Below, piece after piece: positions 53,512 to 62,381 of a stretch of DNA of 64,000 bases. Under the pieces are notes generated by a model. That model searched no databases. It had not been told where the DNA came from and saw nothing but the letters and a program-made list of their open reading frames with translations. The translations under genes were made by a program, and so were the position numbers. Each line of letters opens with the position of its first letter. Within the stretch, counting starts at the first letter, position 1. Location: contig CANFOQ010000001.1 of NCBI GenBank assembly GCA_947448745.1, positions 62,001 through 126,000 of the forward strand. The letters are read 5' to 3'. This DNA comes from Comamonadaceae bacterium. GTDB taxonomy: Bacteria; Pseudomonadota; Gammaproteobacteria; Burkholderiales; Burkholderiaceae_C.

Positions 53512-55899
53512 TTATTCATCGCCCACCCCTTGCCGCCAATACCGCCTGTTTTGCGCCCGCTCACACAGCACCATCTCGGGGTCGTCGCTGCGCCAGGTCA
53601 TGGCGCCGCATGAGGGCGAGAGCAGCACGCCGATGCCGCGCTGCACATAGCGCTGCAGCACCTGCGGCGCGGGGTGGCCGTAGCGGTTGCGGTAGCCCAT
53701 TTGGAACAAGGCCCAGCGCGGTTGCACCGCCTCGATGAAGGACTCGGTGGACGACGTTTTGCTGCCGTGGTGCGGCACCAGCAGCACATCGGCCCGCAGT
53801 TGTGCACCTGCGCGATGCAACAAGGCTTGCTCTTGAAACGCTTCAATGTCGGCGGTGAGGAGCGCCACCTGTTGCCCGGTGCTGATGCGCAGCACACAAC
53901 TGCGGGCATTCGGTGACAACAGTTGTTCATAGTCCGCAGGTAGTGGATGCAGCACGTCAAACTGCACGCCGTCCCACTGCCACGCCTGCCCTGCTTCACA
54001 ACGCTGCATGGGCCATTGACCAAACAAGGCTTGGCCGTGCACGATGCTGGTCAACACCTGCAACTGCGGCTGCAGTTGTTGCACCGACAAAGCGCCGCCG
54101 GTGTGGTCGCTGTCTTGGTGGCTCAGCACCAAGGTGTCGAGCCGCTCGTTGCTTCGTTGCAAGAGGGGCAGCAGCACGCGCTGACCGGCATCACTGTCGC
54201 TGCCAAAACGCGGCCCGGTGTCAAACAACAAACTGTGCTGCGCGGTGCGCACCAACACCGCGTTGCCCTGACCGATGTCGGCGGCCAGCAACTCAAACTG
54301 CCCCTGCACAGGACGCGGCACTGGCCACAGCAAGCACGGCAACACCAAACCCACGCACCAGATGCGTTTGCGCCAAGGCTGCGGGTAAGCCAAGCAAGCA
54401 CCACCCGCCATGCCAACTGCCGCCACCCAACCTGGCGGCTGCGCCACCGACCACACGGCCCACGGCCAAACAGACATGGGCTGCAACACCGCGCACAGCG
54501 CTTGCAAACTCAGACTGCACAACTGCCACAGCGGCGACCACAGCGCCCCCAAAAACGCCAGCGGCGTGACCACCAAGGTGACCCACGGAATGGCGAACAG
54601 ATTCACCAACAAACCCACCACCGACAACTGCTGAAACAACAACACCCCCAGCGGCGCCAAGCAGACGCTGATGTGCAATTGCTCTTTCAACACATGCAGG
54701 GCTTGTTGACGCAGTCTTGGCCATCGGCTGCTTGACGCCGGTACAGGCGCAGTGCTGGGGTTGCCCAAAAACAAAACGCCCACCGCCACAAAGCTCAACC
54801 AAAACCCGGCTTGCATCAGCGCCCACGGGTCCAGGCACAACACCGCCACCATGGCCCACAACCATTGCGTCAACAAAGGCCAGCGCAGTGCATGAATGCG
54901 CAAGGCGGCGGCCACAGCCAACATGACGACGGTGCGCTGTGCGGGCACGCCCCAACCACTGAACAAGGCATACGCCGTGGCACAAACCACGCCGCCCCAC
55001 AAAGCGGCCCACGGTGCAGGGACATGCAAACACCAAGAGCGGCCCCACGCCCCACTGACGCGCCACAGTTGCAGTACCAACCAACGTGCCACCCAGGCCC
55101 ACAAGGTGATGTGCAAACCAGAGATGCTCATCAAATGCGCGATGCCGGTGATGCGAAACACATCCCAGTCGGCGCGTTCTATGGCGGCTTGGTCACCCAT
55201 GAGCAAAGCCCCAATCAACCCGGCCCAACGCGGCTCGGTCACCGTCTGCGCAATGCGTGTGCGCATGTTTTGGCGCAGTTGCTCGATGGGGTGTTGCCAG
55301 GTGTCTTCTAAGCGCTGTGCGGGCTTGTCTTTGGGGCCGTCGCGCACATGGCCACTGGCATGCAATCCTTGCTCCCACAGCCACAACTCCGCATCAAAAC
55401 CACCGGGGTTGGCCAAGCCATGCGGCTGCTTCAAACGCGCAGTGAATAGCCAACGCTCGCCGGCTTGCACATCGGGCAAGACCTTGCGCTCGCCGCCGCC
55501 AAATTGGTTGTACCAAGCCAGCTGAATAGCGCGGGGCAATGACACGGTTTGACCATCGCTGACGCGCTTTGCAGTGTTCACTTCAAAGCGAAACCGCAGA
55601 CCATCGGTTTGCCACTGCGGCATGGCGGCCACGACACCGCTGATGTGCACGTCCACAGCTTCAAGAGAAGGCGACAAGCTTTGCGATTGAAACCACAGTG
55701 CACGACAACCGACGCTGGCAAAAGCGATGCAAGCCACCAGCAGCATGGTGGCCAAGAGTTTGAACGCATGGGGAAGGTTGTGATGAACCAAGGCCACCAA
55801 AGAAGCCACGGCCAGCAAGCCTGTGCCATACGCCCATGCAGGCCACAACACCGGTTGCAACAACTGCGCAGCCGTGCCCAGCACCCAGGCCAACAGCAC
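53512..55899 (-). CDS. comEC: DNA internalisation protein ComEC/Rec2
   Basis: The inner-membrane channel for transforming DNA, 795 residues. It has an N-terminal OB-like segment, the competence domain with many membrane helices (ITGIAHLMSISGLHITLWAW), and a C-terminal metallo-beta-lactamase-like domain (TLVLSHQDSDHTGGALSVQQ, then VLLVPHHGSKTSSTESFIEA). The start is GTG 55899, the last plausible start before an in-frame stop upstream; no ATG is available. Pilus proteins needed for uptake are not in the window except the distant pilD. Confidence 0.92.
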   Translation of the reverse strand: MLLAWVLGTAAQLLQPVLWPAWAYGTGLLAVASLVALVHHNLPHAFKLLATMLLVACIAFASVGCRALWFQSQSLSPSLEAVDVHISGVVAAMPQWQTDGLRFRFEVNTAKRVSDGQTVSLPRAIQLAWYNQFGGGERKVLPDVQAGERWLFTARLKQPHGLANPGGFDAELWLWEQGLHASGHVRDGPKDKPAQRLEDTWQHPIEQLRQNMRTRIAQTVTEPRWAGLIGALLMGDQAAIERADWDVFRITGIAHLMSISGLHITLWAWVARWLVLQLWRVSGAWGRSWCLHVPAPWAALWGGVVCATAYALFSGWGVPAQRTVVMLAVAAALRIHALRWPLLTQWLWAMVAVLCLDPWALMQAGFWLSFVAVGVLFLGNPSTAPVPASSSRWPRLRQQALHVLKEQLHISVCLAPLGVLLFQQLSVVGLLVNLFAIPWVTLVVTPLAFLGALWSPLWQLCSLSLQALCAVLQPMSVWPWAVWSVAQPPGWVAAVGMAGGACLAYPQPWRKRIWCVGLVLPCLLWPVPRPVQGQFELLAADIGQGNAVLVRTAQHSLLFDTGPRFGSDSDAGQRVLLPLLQRSNERLDTLVLSHQDSDHTGGALSVQQLQPQLQVLTSIVHGQALFGQWPMQRCEAGQAWQWDGVQFDVLHPLPADYEQLLSPNARSCVLRISTGQQVALLTADIEAFQEQALLHRAGAQLRADVLLVPHHGSKTSSTESFIEAVQPRWALFQMGYRNRYGHPAPQVLQRYVQRGIGVLLSPSCGAMTWRSDDPEMVLCERAQNRRYWRQGVGDE

Positions 55900-56002
55900 G
55901 GGGCTTAAAAAATGAACACGGGGAATTGCAAGCAGACGCCAGGTCCTTCCAACAAGGCTTTGCGCTCACGGCAAAGCGGGAAGAACACTGTAGGAAAAAG
56001 CC

Positions 56003-56425
56003 TCAGGGCTCGGGGTTAGTGCAAACCTGTTTTTTCAGAAGTGACAGGTACGAACCGGGGCGAATGGCGGCGTCACGCGGACGCCAATCGGCGGATTCGT
56101 AAAACGCCACCTCGCGGCCCTTGCCCTCGGGCTTGGCGTAATAACTCTCCGACAACTTGATGAAGGAATCGGTTTTGCACTGGATGCGCCAACGCGCCAT
56201 GGACGATTGGTAGTCCTCGCCATTCGGGGCTTTGGTGGCCTTGCCCAAATTGGTCATGGTCCAAGCGTAGCGGTTGATGTGGATGGCTCGCACCGACTCT
56301 TTGTCCCAAGCGTAGGTGATGTCGTCGTCCTTCATCAGTTCGGCCCATTCGGCTTGCGCCACGCCGCAGCCCGCCGCACAAACGGCCAACAGCACGGCGA
56401 AACGAAGACGAGAAAAGGCTTTCAT
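56003..56425 (-). CDS. Surface-adhesin E-like exported protein
   Basis: A small exported protein of 140 residues from ATG 56425 (MKAFSRLRFAVLLAVCAAGC), with a signal peptide ending near GVAQA. The mature part (EWAELMKDDDITYAWDKESV, then RAWTMTNLGKATKAPN-type region and CKTDSF) follows the surface-adhesin protein E-like family common in Burkholderiales, whose members have a Trp/Cys core. The signal peptide contains Cys but no clear lipobox. Function in the envelope is unknown. Confidence 0.72.
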   Translation of the reverse strand: MKAFSRLRFAVLLAVCAAGCGVAQAEWAELMKDDDITYAWDKESVRAIHINRYAWTMTNLGKATKAPNGEDYQSSMARWRIQCKTDSFIKLSESYYAKPEGKGREVAFYESADWRPRDAAIRPGSYLSLLKKQVCTNPEP

Positions 56426-56460
56426 TGAAGAGGAATCGGCGGCAAACGCCCAGACTTGAA

Positions 56461-57489
56461 TCAATAGCGGTAACTCAAACCCACCATGGCATTGGGCACC
56501 ACGCCCCATTTGTAAATGGATTTGCGGATGGTGTCCATTTCAGACCTCACATCGCTGTCAGCATAAGAAGGCAAGGCATCAAAGATGCGGGCTTCACCAT
56601 CCAATTTGGCCAATACCGCACCGACTTCAGCAAAGCCTTCCCAACCATTTTCATGATGAGTTTGGCTGGCATAGCGGACCCCAACATAGGGCGTCAGCCT
56701 GGGCAATCTGAAATCAAAGCTGATTGATTCGCCAGTAAACGCATAACCATTGATAAAAATGCCCGCATCTGATTTTGATCGGAAATGAAATTTTTGGTTG
56801 TTCAAGGTCACGCCACCCGTCACCGCCCAGTTGTTTTGAAAGGGTGCCCAATCGACAAACAGGCCCAAGCGTTGATGCGTGTTGGTTTCGATGTACTTGC
56901 CGCCGCCGTAGGTTTTTTGTCCACCCGCAGATTTGAAGCCATCGCTGTATTCCACCCGGTAATTCAGCCCGCCGTCGCTTGGCATGTTCAAGCCCACCAC
57001 CACACTGGTGCCCGCACCCGCATAGGCGGTGATTTTGGAAGCACGCTCTGGGGCGCTCATCCTGTTTTGGCTGTCGGCTTGCAGGATTTTGTCGTTGGCC
57101 GGTGGCGCAGGCGCGGCAGGCTTGTCGCTGGGCGGGTCCACCTTCACCATTTCATCCGCGATGGATGGCACTGGCGCTGCGGCCACAGGTTCGGGGCTGG
57201 CTGGTTTGGGGACCAACGTGGGTTGGGGCACGGGCGTCACCACCGCCTGAATCAAACCAGTGTTGCTGACCGATTTATCTTTGCCCGGTGTGACCAAATT
57301 GCTGCTGGGGTTGTCGTTGCCAGTCTTGCGCACCACCCTGGGCGGGTAAAACAAGAAGCCGCGCTCCATCATGGCGGCTTCGCGGGGCGTGGCAATCAGG
57401 TTGCCGTTGTCATCCACCTCGGCACGTGCACTGGCCCAAGTGCCAACAAGCAGCACCAACAACGCTGGAAAACATGAACGCAGACGCAT
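56461..57489 (-). CDS. Outer-membrane beta-barrel-like protein with proline-rich linker
   Basis: An exported protein of 342 residues. It has a signal peptide (MRLRSCFPALLVLLVGTWAS ending ARA), a short N-terminal part, a proline-rich linker at about residues 80-140 (VPQPTLVPKPASPEPVAAAP), and a C-terminal half with alternating polar/hydrophobic strands and the ending GLSYRY. A terminal aromatic residue is typical of outer-membrane barrels. I do not recognise a family; it could be a small porin-like or surface protein. It lies 35 bp upstream of the adhesin-like gene. Confidence 0.65.
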   Translation of the reverse strand: MRLRSCFPALLVLLVGTWASARAEVDDNGNLIATPREAAMMERGFLFYPPRVVRKTGNDNPSSNLVTPGKDKSVSNTGLIQAVVTPVPQPTLVPKPASPEPVAAAPVPSIADEMVKVDPPSDKPAAPAPPANDKILQADSQNRMSAPERASKITAYAGAGTSVVVGLNMPSDGGLNYRVEYSDGFKSAGGQKTYGGGKYIETNTHQRLGLFVDWAPFQNNWAVTGGVTLNNQKFHFRSKSDAGIFINGYAFTGESISFDFRLPRLTPYVGVRYASQTHHENGWEGFAEVGAVLAKLDGEARIFDALPSYADSDVRSEMDTIRKSIYKWGVVPNAMVGLSYRY

Positions 57490-57649
57490 GATGAAAGCCC
57501 AAGAATTGAAACATTGCCGCAGAAAGCCGCAGTCGTTGATCGACATCACAGGGCTAAACTTGAGCAAGCTTGTTCAATCTAGCAGCAAATGCGCATGAGT
57601 CCATTGGTTCTAAACTCTGCGCCATCCTCTGAACTTTGAAGAAAACACC

Positions 57650-58108
57650 ATGTCCATCCACCAACGCCTGCAAGCCCTCAACATCAAACTGCCACCCGTG
57701 TCTGTGCCCGCTGCGGCTTATTTGCCTTATGTGCAAACCGGCAACTTGGTCTTTATCAGCGGCCACATCGCCAAAAAAGACGGTGTGGCGTGGGTCGGTC
57801 AACTTGGCACCAACATGGACACCGAGACTGGCAAGCTGGCCGCCAAAAGTGTGGCCATTGATTTATTGGGTACCTTGAGCGCCGCCTGTGGTGACGATTT
57901 ACACCGCGTGAAACGGATTGTGAAAGTCATGAGCCTGGTCAACTCCAGCCCCACCTTCACTGAACAACACATCGTCACCAATGGTTGCAGCGAAGTCTTG
58001 GCCCACATCATGGGCGAGGCAGGCACCCATGCACGCAGCGCCTTTGGTGTCGCCCAGTTGCCAATGGGCGCGTGTGTCGAGATCGAGTTGATCGCTGAAC
58101 TGCACTAA
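57650..58108 (+). CDS. ridA: RidA family reactive-imine deaminase
   Basis: A protein of 152 residues of the YjgF/YER057c/UK114 fold. The beginning (MSIHQRLQALNIKLPPVSVP) and FISGHIAKKDG plus GDDLHRVKRIVKVMSLVNSS are the family features. The end, GEAGTHARSAFGVAQLPMGA, contains the substrate-binding Arg and the Pro-x-G loop. RidA deaminates reactive enamine/imine intermediates from PLP enzymes. It is a member of the longer LACTB2/YjgF subgroup (about 150 residues). The gene stands alone. Confidence 0.88.
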   Translation: MSIHQRLQALNIKLPPVSVPAAAYLPYVQTGNLVFISGHIAKKDGVAWVGQLGTNMDTETGKLAAKSVAIDLLGTLSAACGDDLHRVKRIVKVMSLVNSSPTFTEQHIVTNGCSEVLAHIMGEAGTHARSAFGVAQLPMGACVEIELIAELH

Positions 58109-58109
58109 G

Positions 58110-58165
58110 CCCAGTCGCAAGGACTGGGGCGCTTTTGCGAGCGAAAGCGCAGCAAAAGACGCCCC
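58110..58165. terminator. Two overlapping hairpins between ridA and the RND gene
   Basis: CCCAGTC (58110-58116) pairs with GACTGGG (58122-58128). GGGGCGCTTTTGC (58126-58138) pairs with GCAAAAGACGCCCC (58152-58165) with one bulged A. The two share bases 58126-58128, so they cannot both form fully. They lie between converging genes and probably serve as a terminator region. The second hairpin also contains a GCGCTTT/AAAGCGC inner repeat. Confidence 0.55.
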
Positions 58166-58188
58166 ATTGCGGGCGGCAAAGAGGGGCC

Positions 58189-61100
58189 TTAGTTCGTTGA
58201 GGGCTTGAGCCTTCTCCACAGCCGCCCCACCAGCAACCCAAAATCATCGACATACAAATAAACCGCTGGAATCACCAACAGGCTGAGGAAGGTGGAGGTG
58301 ATCAAGCCACCAATGACGGACACCGCCATGGGCGAGCGGAAACTGCCATCTGACGAACCCCAACCCGCAGCAATCGGCAACATGCCCGCGCCCATGGCGA
58401 TGGTGGTCATGACAATCGGGCGGGCTCGTTTTTGGCAAGCGTCCATCAGGGCGTCAAAGCGGCTCAAGCCATGATCGCGTTGCGCCACGATCGCGTATTC
58501 AACCAACAAGATCGAGTTCTTGGTGGCCACGCCCATGAGCATGATCAGGCCAATGAGCGAAGGCATTGAAAAGCTCTTGCCAGCAATCAACAAGGCCACA
58601 AAGGCCCCACCCAACGACAGCGGCAAAGCCGCCAAGATGGTGACCGGGTGCAACACGCTTTTGAAGAGCAACACCAACACCAAGTAGATGCACAAGATGC
58701 CGGTCAGCATGGCGAGTGCAAAACTGGCAAACAACTCTTCCATGATTTCAGCGTCACCCACTTCCACCAGCTTGATGCCAGGCGGCAGTTGCTGTACCAC
58801 AGGCAGGTTGCGCACCAACTGCTTCACGTCGCCCAGGCCCATGCCGGAGAGCTCGATTTGAAATTGAATATTGCGCTCGCGGTTGTAGCGGTCGATGATG
58901 GCGGGGCCGCCGCTGGGCTCGAGCTTGGCGACCTCGGCCAACAACACCGGGCCTTTGCTGCCAGGCACCGTGAGGCGGCCCAACAAGTCCAAGTCTTGAC
59001 GCGCACTGTCGGCCAACTTCACCATGATGGGCACTTGGCGTTGTGCCAAATTCAGCTTGGGCAGTGCCGCGTCATAGTCGCCCACGGTGGCAATGCGCAA
59101 GGTGTCGCCAATGGCGGCACTCGTCACGCCCAAGTCAGCAGCACGCGCGAAGTCGGGGCGCACCGCGATTTCTTGACGCACCAAACTTGCACTGGAGCTG
59201 ACCGAGCCCAAACCGGGAATGGTGCGCAAATCACGCTCGAAAGCGGTGGCGGTTTGTTGCAAGGCATTCGCATCGTCACCGGTCAACATGATGAGGTACT
59301 TTTCACCAGAAGCGCCCAAGCCCACCTTGGTGCGCACGCCTGGAATATCCGATAAGGTGTCGCGGATTTGGTTTTCAATCACGCCCTTGCGCGGTCTCTC
59401 GCCGCGCTTGGTGAGTTGAATCGTGAGCGTGGCCATGCGGGTTTCAGCAGCGCCTTGGGCCATGCCAGGGTCAGAGCCAGCAGAGCCGCCACCGATGGTG
59501 GTGTAGACGCTTTGAATCTGCGGAATTTTGCTGATGCGTTGACGCACGTCTTCGGCGGTTTGCTGTGTGAACGCCAAGGAGGTGCCCGGGGGCAACTCCA
59601 AGTACACCTGGGTTTGCGAGTTGTCGTCGGGCGGAATGAAGCCGGTGGGCAACAAAGGAATGAGCGCCAGCGAGCCGATGAAGAAAGCACCCGCACCCAA
59701 CGCTGTCCAAAAGCGGTGGTTCAAGCACCAACGCACGGTGCGCAAATAGCGTGGCATCCAAAACGGCACCGGGGCTGGTTTGTTGGTGGCCCTCAAGATG
59801 TAGGCCGCCATCATGGGTGTGAGCATCCGCGCCACCACCAAAGAAGCAAACACGGCCAAGGCCGCGGTCCAACCAAATTGCTTGAAGAACTTACCCGGCA
59901 CACCACTCATGAACGCTGTGGGCAAAAATACCGCCACCAAGGTGAAGGTGGTGGCAATCACGGCCAAACCAATTTCATCAGCGGCTTCCATCGCTGCATT
60001 GAAGGGCGTCTTGCCCATGTGCAAATGCCGTTCGATGTTTTCCACTTCCACAATCGCGTCATCCACCAAGATGCCCACCACCAAGGACAGCGCCAACAAG
60101 CTGATGACGTTGATGGAAAAACCCAGGTACCACATGCCCATGAAGGCAGGAATGACGGACAGCGGCAGTGCCACAGCAGAGACAAAAGTGGCACGCAAGT
60201 CGCGCAAGAACAACCACACCACCAACACCGCCAACAAGGCGCCTTCATACAACAACACCAAAGACGCGTGGTATTCCTCCTCCACTGGCGTCACAAAGTC
60301 AAACGCCGTGTTGATGTCCACATCGGGGTGGTTGGCACGCAATTCGGTGAGCGCTTTTTGCACGGCGGCACCCACTTCCACTTCACTCGCACCCCGGCTG
60401 CGGGCAATCTCAAAGCCCACCACCGGCTTGCCATTCAAGTAAGCGGCAGAGCGTTGCTCAGCAATCGTGTCACTCACTTGGGCGATGTCACGCAATCGAA
60501 TGCGACCGCCCTGCCCGACCGACAACTCCAAGTCGGCCAACTCGGCGGCTGAACCAACAGTGGCCAAGGTGCGCATGGGTTGCTCACTGCCACCCAAGTC
60601 GGTGCGACCACCGGCGCTTTCGCTTTGCACTTGCTTGAGTTGACGCGACACATCGGCGGCGGTGATACGCAAGGCTTGCATGCGCACCGGGTCGAGCGAG
60701 ATGGCCACTTCACGCTGCACACCGCCCACGCGCGACACCGCGCCCACGCCTTTGACCGACAACAAACGGCGCGTGACGGTTTGATCGACAAACCAGCTCA
60801 AACCTTCGGCATCTAAATTCGGAGATGCAATGGTGAACGCCAGCACGGGGGTGCCGGCAAAGTCGAGTTTGCGAATGGAGGGCTCAAGCATCGCAGCGGG
60901 CAAGTCGCCACGCACCCCAGTGACCGCCGAACGGATTTCATCCAAGGCGTCTTGCACCGGTTTTTCAATGCGGAATTCACAGGTGACGGTGACCGCACCG
61001 TCTTGCACCTTGGTGTAAATGTTTTTCAGGCCTTGCACCGAGACCACGGCGTTTTCAATCTTGCGAGCCACCTCGGTTTCCATTTGACCGGGTGCAGCAC

Positions 61101-61257
61101 CGGGCAATGCAGCGGTGACGATGATGGTGGGCAAGTCCAGATCGGGGAAGTTTTGCACCTTCATGCTCTTGAAGGCCAGCAGACCGGCCAAGCTGAGCAG
61201 CACAAACAACACCAGCGATGGAATGGGGTTGCGAATGGACCATGCGGAAACGTTCAT
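58189..61257 (-). CDS. RND efflux pump inner-membrane subunit
   Basis: A proton-driven HAE1-type resistance-nodulation-division transporter of 1022 residues with twelve predicted membrane helices and two large periplasmic loops. The start is MNVSAWSIRNPIPSLVLFVL. The TM4 proton-relay pair is in VVGILVDDAIVEVENIERH. Other signatures are PLPTGFIPPDDNSQTQVYLE and ATKNSILLVEYAIVAQRDHG. It overlaps the adaptor gene by 4 bp. No outer-membrane TolC-type gene is present here, so it must use one encoded elsewhere. The substrate is not predictable. Confidence 0.93.
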   Translation of the reverse strand: MNVSAWSIRNPIPSLVLFVLLSLAGLLAFKSMKVQNFPDLDLPTIIVTAALPGAAPGQMETEVARKIENAVVSVQGLKNIYTKVQDGAVTVTCEFRIEKPVQDALDEIRSAVTGVRGDLPAAMLEPSIRKLDFAGTPVLAFTIASPNLDAEGLSWFVDQTVTRRLLSVKGVGAVSRVGGVQREVAISLDPVRMQALRITAADVSRQLKQVQSESAGGRTDLGGSEQPMRTLATVGSAAELADLELSVGQGGRIRLRDIAQVSDTIAEQRSAAYLNGKPVVGFEIARSRGASEVEVGAAVQKALTELRANHPDVDINTAFDFVTPVEEEYHASLVLLYEGALLAVLVVWLFLRDLRATFVSAVALPLSVIPAFMGMWYLGFSINVISLLALSLVVGILVDDAIVEVENIERHLHMGKTPFNAAMEAADEIGLAVIATTFTLVAVFLPTAFMSGVPGKFFKQFGWTAALAVFASLVVARMLTPMMAAYILRATNKPAPVPFWMPRYLRTVRWCLNHRFWTALGAGAFFIGSLALIPLLPTGFIPPDDNSQTQVYLELPPGTSLAFTQQTAEDVRQRISKIPQIQSVYTTIGGGSAGSDPGMAQGAAETRMATLTIQLTKRGERPRKGVIENQIRDTLSDIPGVRTKVGLGASGEKYLIMLTGDDANALQQTATAFERDLRTIPGLGSVSSSASLVRQEIAVRPDFARAADLGVTSAAIGDTLRIATVGDYDAALPKLNLAQRQVPIMVKLADSARQDLDLLGRLTVPGSKGPVLLAEVAKLEPSGGPAIIDRYNRERNIQFQIELSGMGLGDVKQLVRNLPVVQQLPPGIKLVEVGDAEIMEELFASFALAMLTGILCIYLVLVLLFKSVLHPVTILAALPLSLGGAFVALLIAGKSFSMPSLIGLIMLMGVATKNSILLVEYAIVAQRDHGLSRFDALMDACQKRARPIVMTTIAMGAGMLPIAAGWGSSDGSFRSPMAVSVIGGLITSTFLSLLVIPAVYLYVDDFGLLVGRLWRRLKPSTN

Positions 61258-62357
61258 GGCACCACTTTCACGAGGTCACCAGCGGTGAGAAAGCCTGCAC
61301 CGCGCACCACCACTTTGGCGTCATCAGGCAAGCCTTGGGTGATCTCCAACAGCTCGCCTTGACGGCGACCCACTGTCACTTTGTAGAGCTTGGCGCGTTG
61401 ATCGGCACCCACCACAAACACTTGTTGGAAGCCATCGCGCACCACCACCGATTGCTGCGGCACCAACTTGGCCGCGGTGCTGCCAAATTCAAACTCGCCA
61501 CGCGCAAACATGCCGGGCTTCAACACACCCAAAGCAGATGCGGGCAAATCCACATACACCACGCCAGTGCGGTTTTGCAAATCCACGGTGGGCGCGACCA
61601 TGCGCACCGTGCCATTCACCTCGGCTTGCGAGGAGGTGCTGATGCGCACTTTTTGACCGGGCTTGACCCTGAACAATTCGGACGACACCAAATCGGCACG
61701 CCACTCCAGGCGGTTGCCACGCACCAACTTGAACAACTCGGTGCCGACACCCACCACCGCACCCACACTGGCCGTGCGGGCTGAGATGACGCCGTTGTCA
61801 GGCGCTTTCACTTGGGTTTGACGCAGCAAGAGTTCTTGCACCGCCAACGCGGCCTGGGCGGATTCAACACGCGCTTTGGCCGTGGCTTCAGCGGTGAGGT
61901 ATTGGTTGAATTGCTGGGCACTGATGACGCCGCTGGGTTGCAAAGCACGCGCACGGTCGGCGTTGGCCTGGGTTTCAGAGGCCACGGCTTTGGCTTCATT
62001 CAAAGCGGCTTTGGCTTGGTTGATACCGGCTTGCACGGTTTCGGTGGCAAACACCGCCAGCACCTGCCCAGCTTTCACCTGATCGCCCACGTTGACGCGC
62101 ACTTCGGTGAGGCGAAGACCGCCAATTTCAGCGCCGATGCTGGCTTCTTGCCAAGCCGCCACCGTGCCGTTGGCGCTCAGGCGTTGGCTCAGGTTTTGGC
62201 TTTGAACTTGGGTGACGGTGACCGTCATGGCCGGCCGTGGTGAGGCCGCTTTGTCGGCGTCTGGTTTGGTTTGCGCGTGGGCCATGCTGATGCCCAATGC
62301 CAAAACGACAACGCCCCAGCGCTGCGTGACGCAGCCACTTTTTGAACTCACTTGCAT
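61254..62357 (-). CDS. RND efflux periplasmic adaptor (membrane fusion protein)
   Basis: A 367-residue periplasmic adaptor. The chosen start ATG 62357 (MQVSSKSGCVTQRWGVVVLA) gives a signal peptide ending in MAHAQ; an alternative TTG five codons upstream is less likely. It has the lipoyl half-motifs (IGGLRLTEVRVNVGDQVKAG, VKAPDNGVISARTASVGAVV), a short alpha-hairpin between them and the beta-barrel/MP domain (ELFRVKPGQKVRIST). It is co-transcribed with the pump gene and starts 24 bp after parC, so it may be partly driven by the parC promoter. Confidence 0.92.
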   Translation of the reverse strand: MQVSSKSGCVTQRWGVVVLALGISMAHAQTKPDADKAASPRPAMTVTVTQVQSQNLSQRLSANGTVAAWQEASIGAEIGGLRLTEVRVNVGDQVKAGQVLAVFATETVQAGINQAKAALNEAKAVASETQANADRARALQPSGVISAQQFNQYLTAEATAKARVESAQAALAVQELLLRQTQVKAPDNGVISARTASVGAVVGVGTELFKLVRGNRLEWRADLVSSELFRVKPGQKVRISTSSQAEVNGTVRMVAPTVDLQNRTGVVYVDLPASALGVLKPGMFARGEFEFGSTAAKLVPQQSVVVRDGFQQVFVVGADQRAKLYKVTVGRRQGELLEITQGLPDDAKVVVRGAGFLTAGDLVKVVP

Positions 62358-62381
62358 ACAACCTGCTTTCAAGACAAAAAT

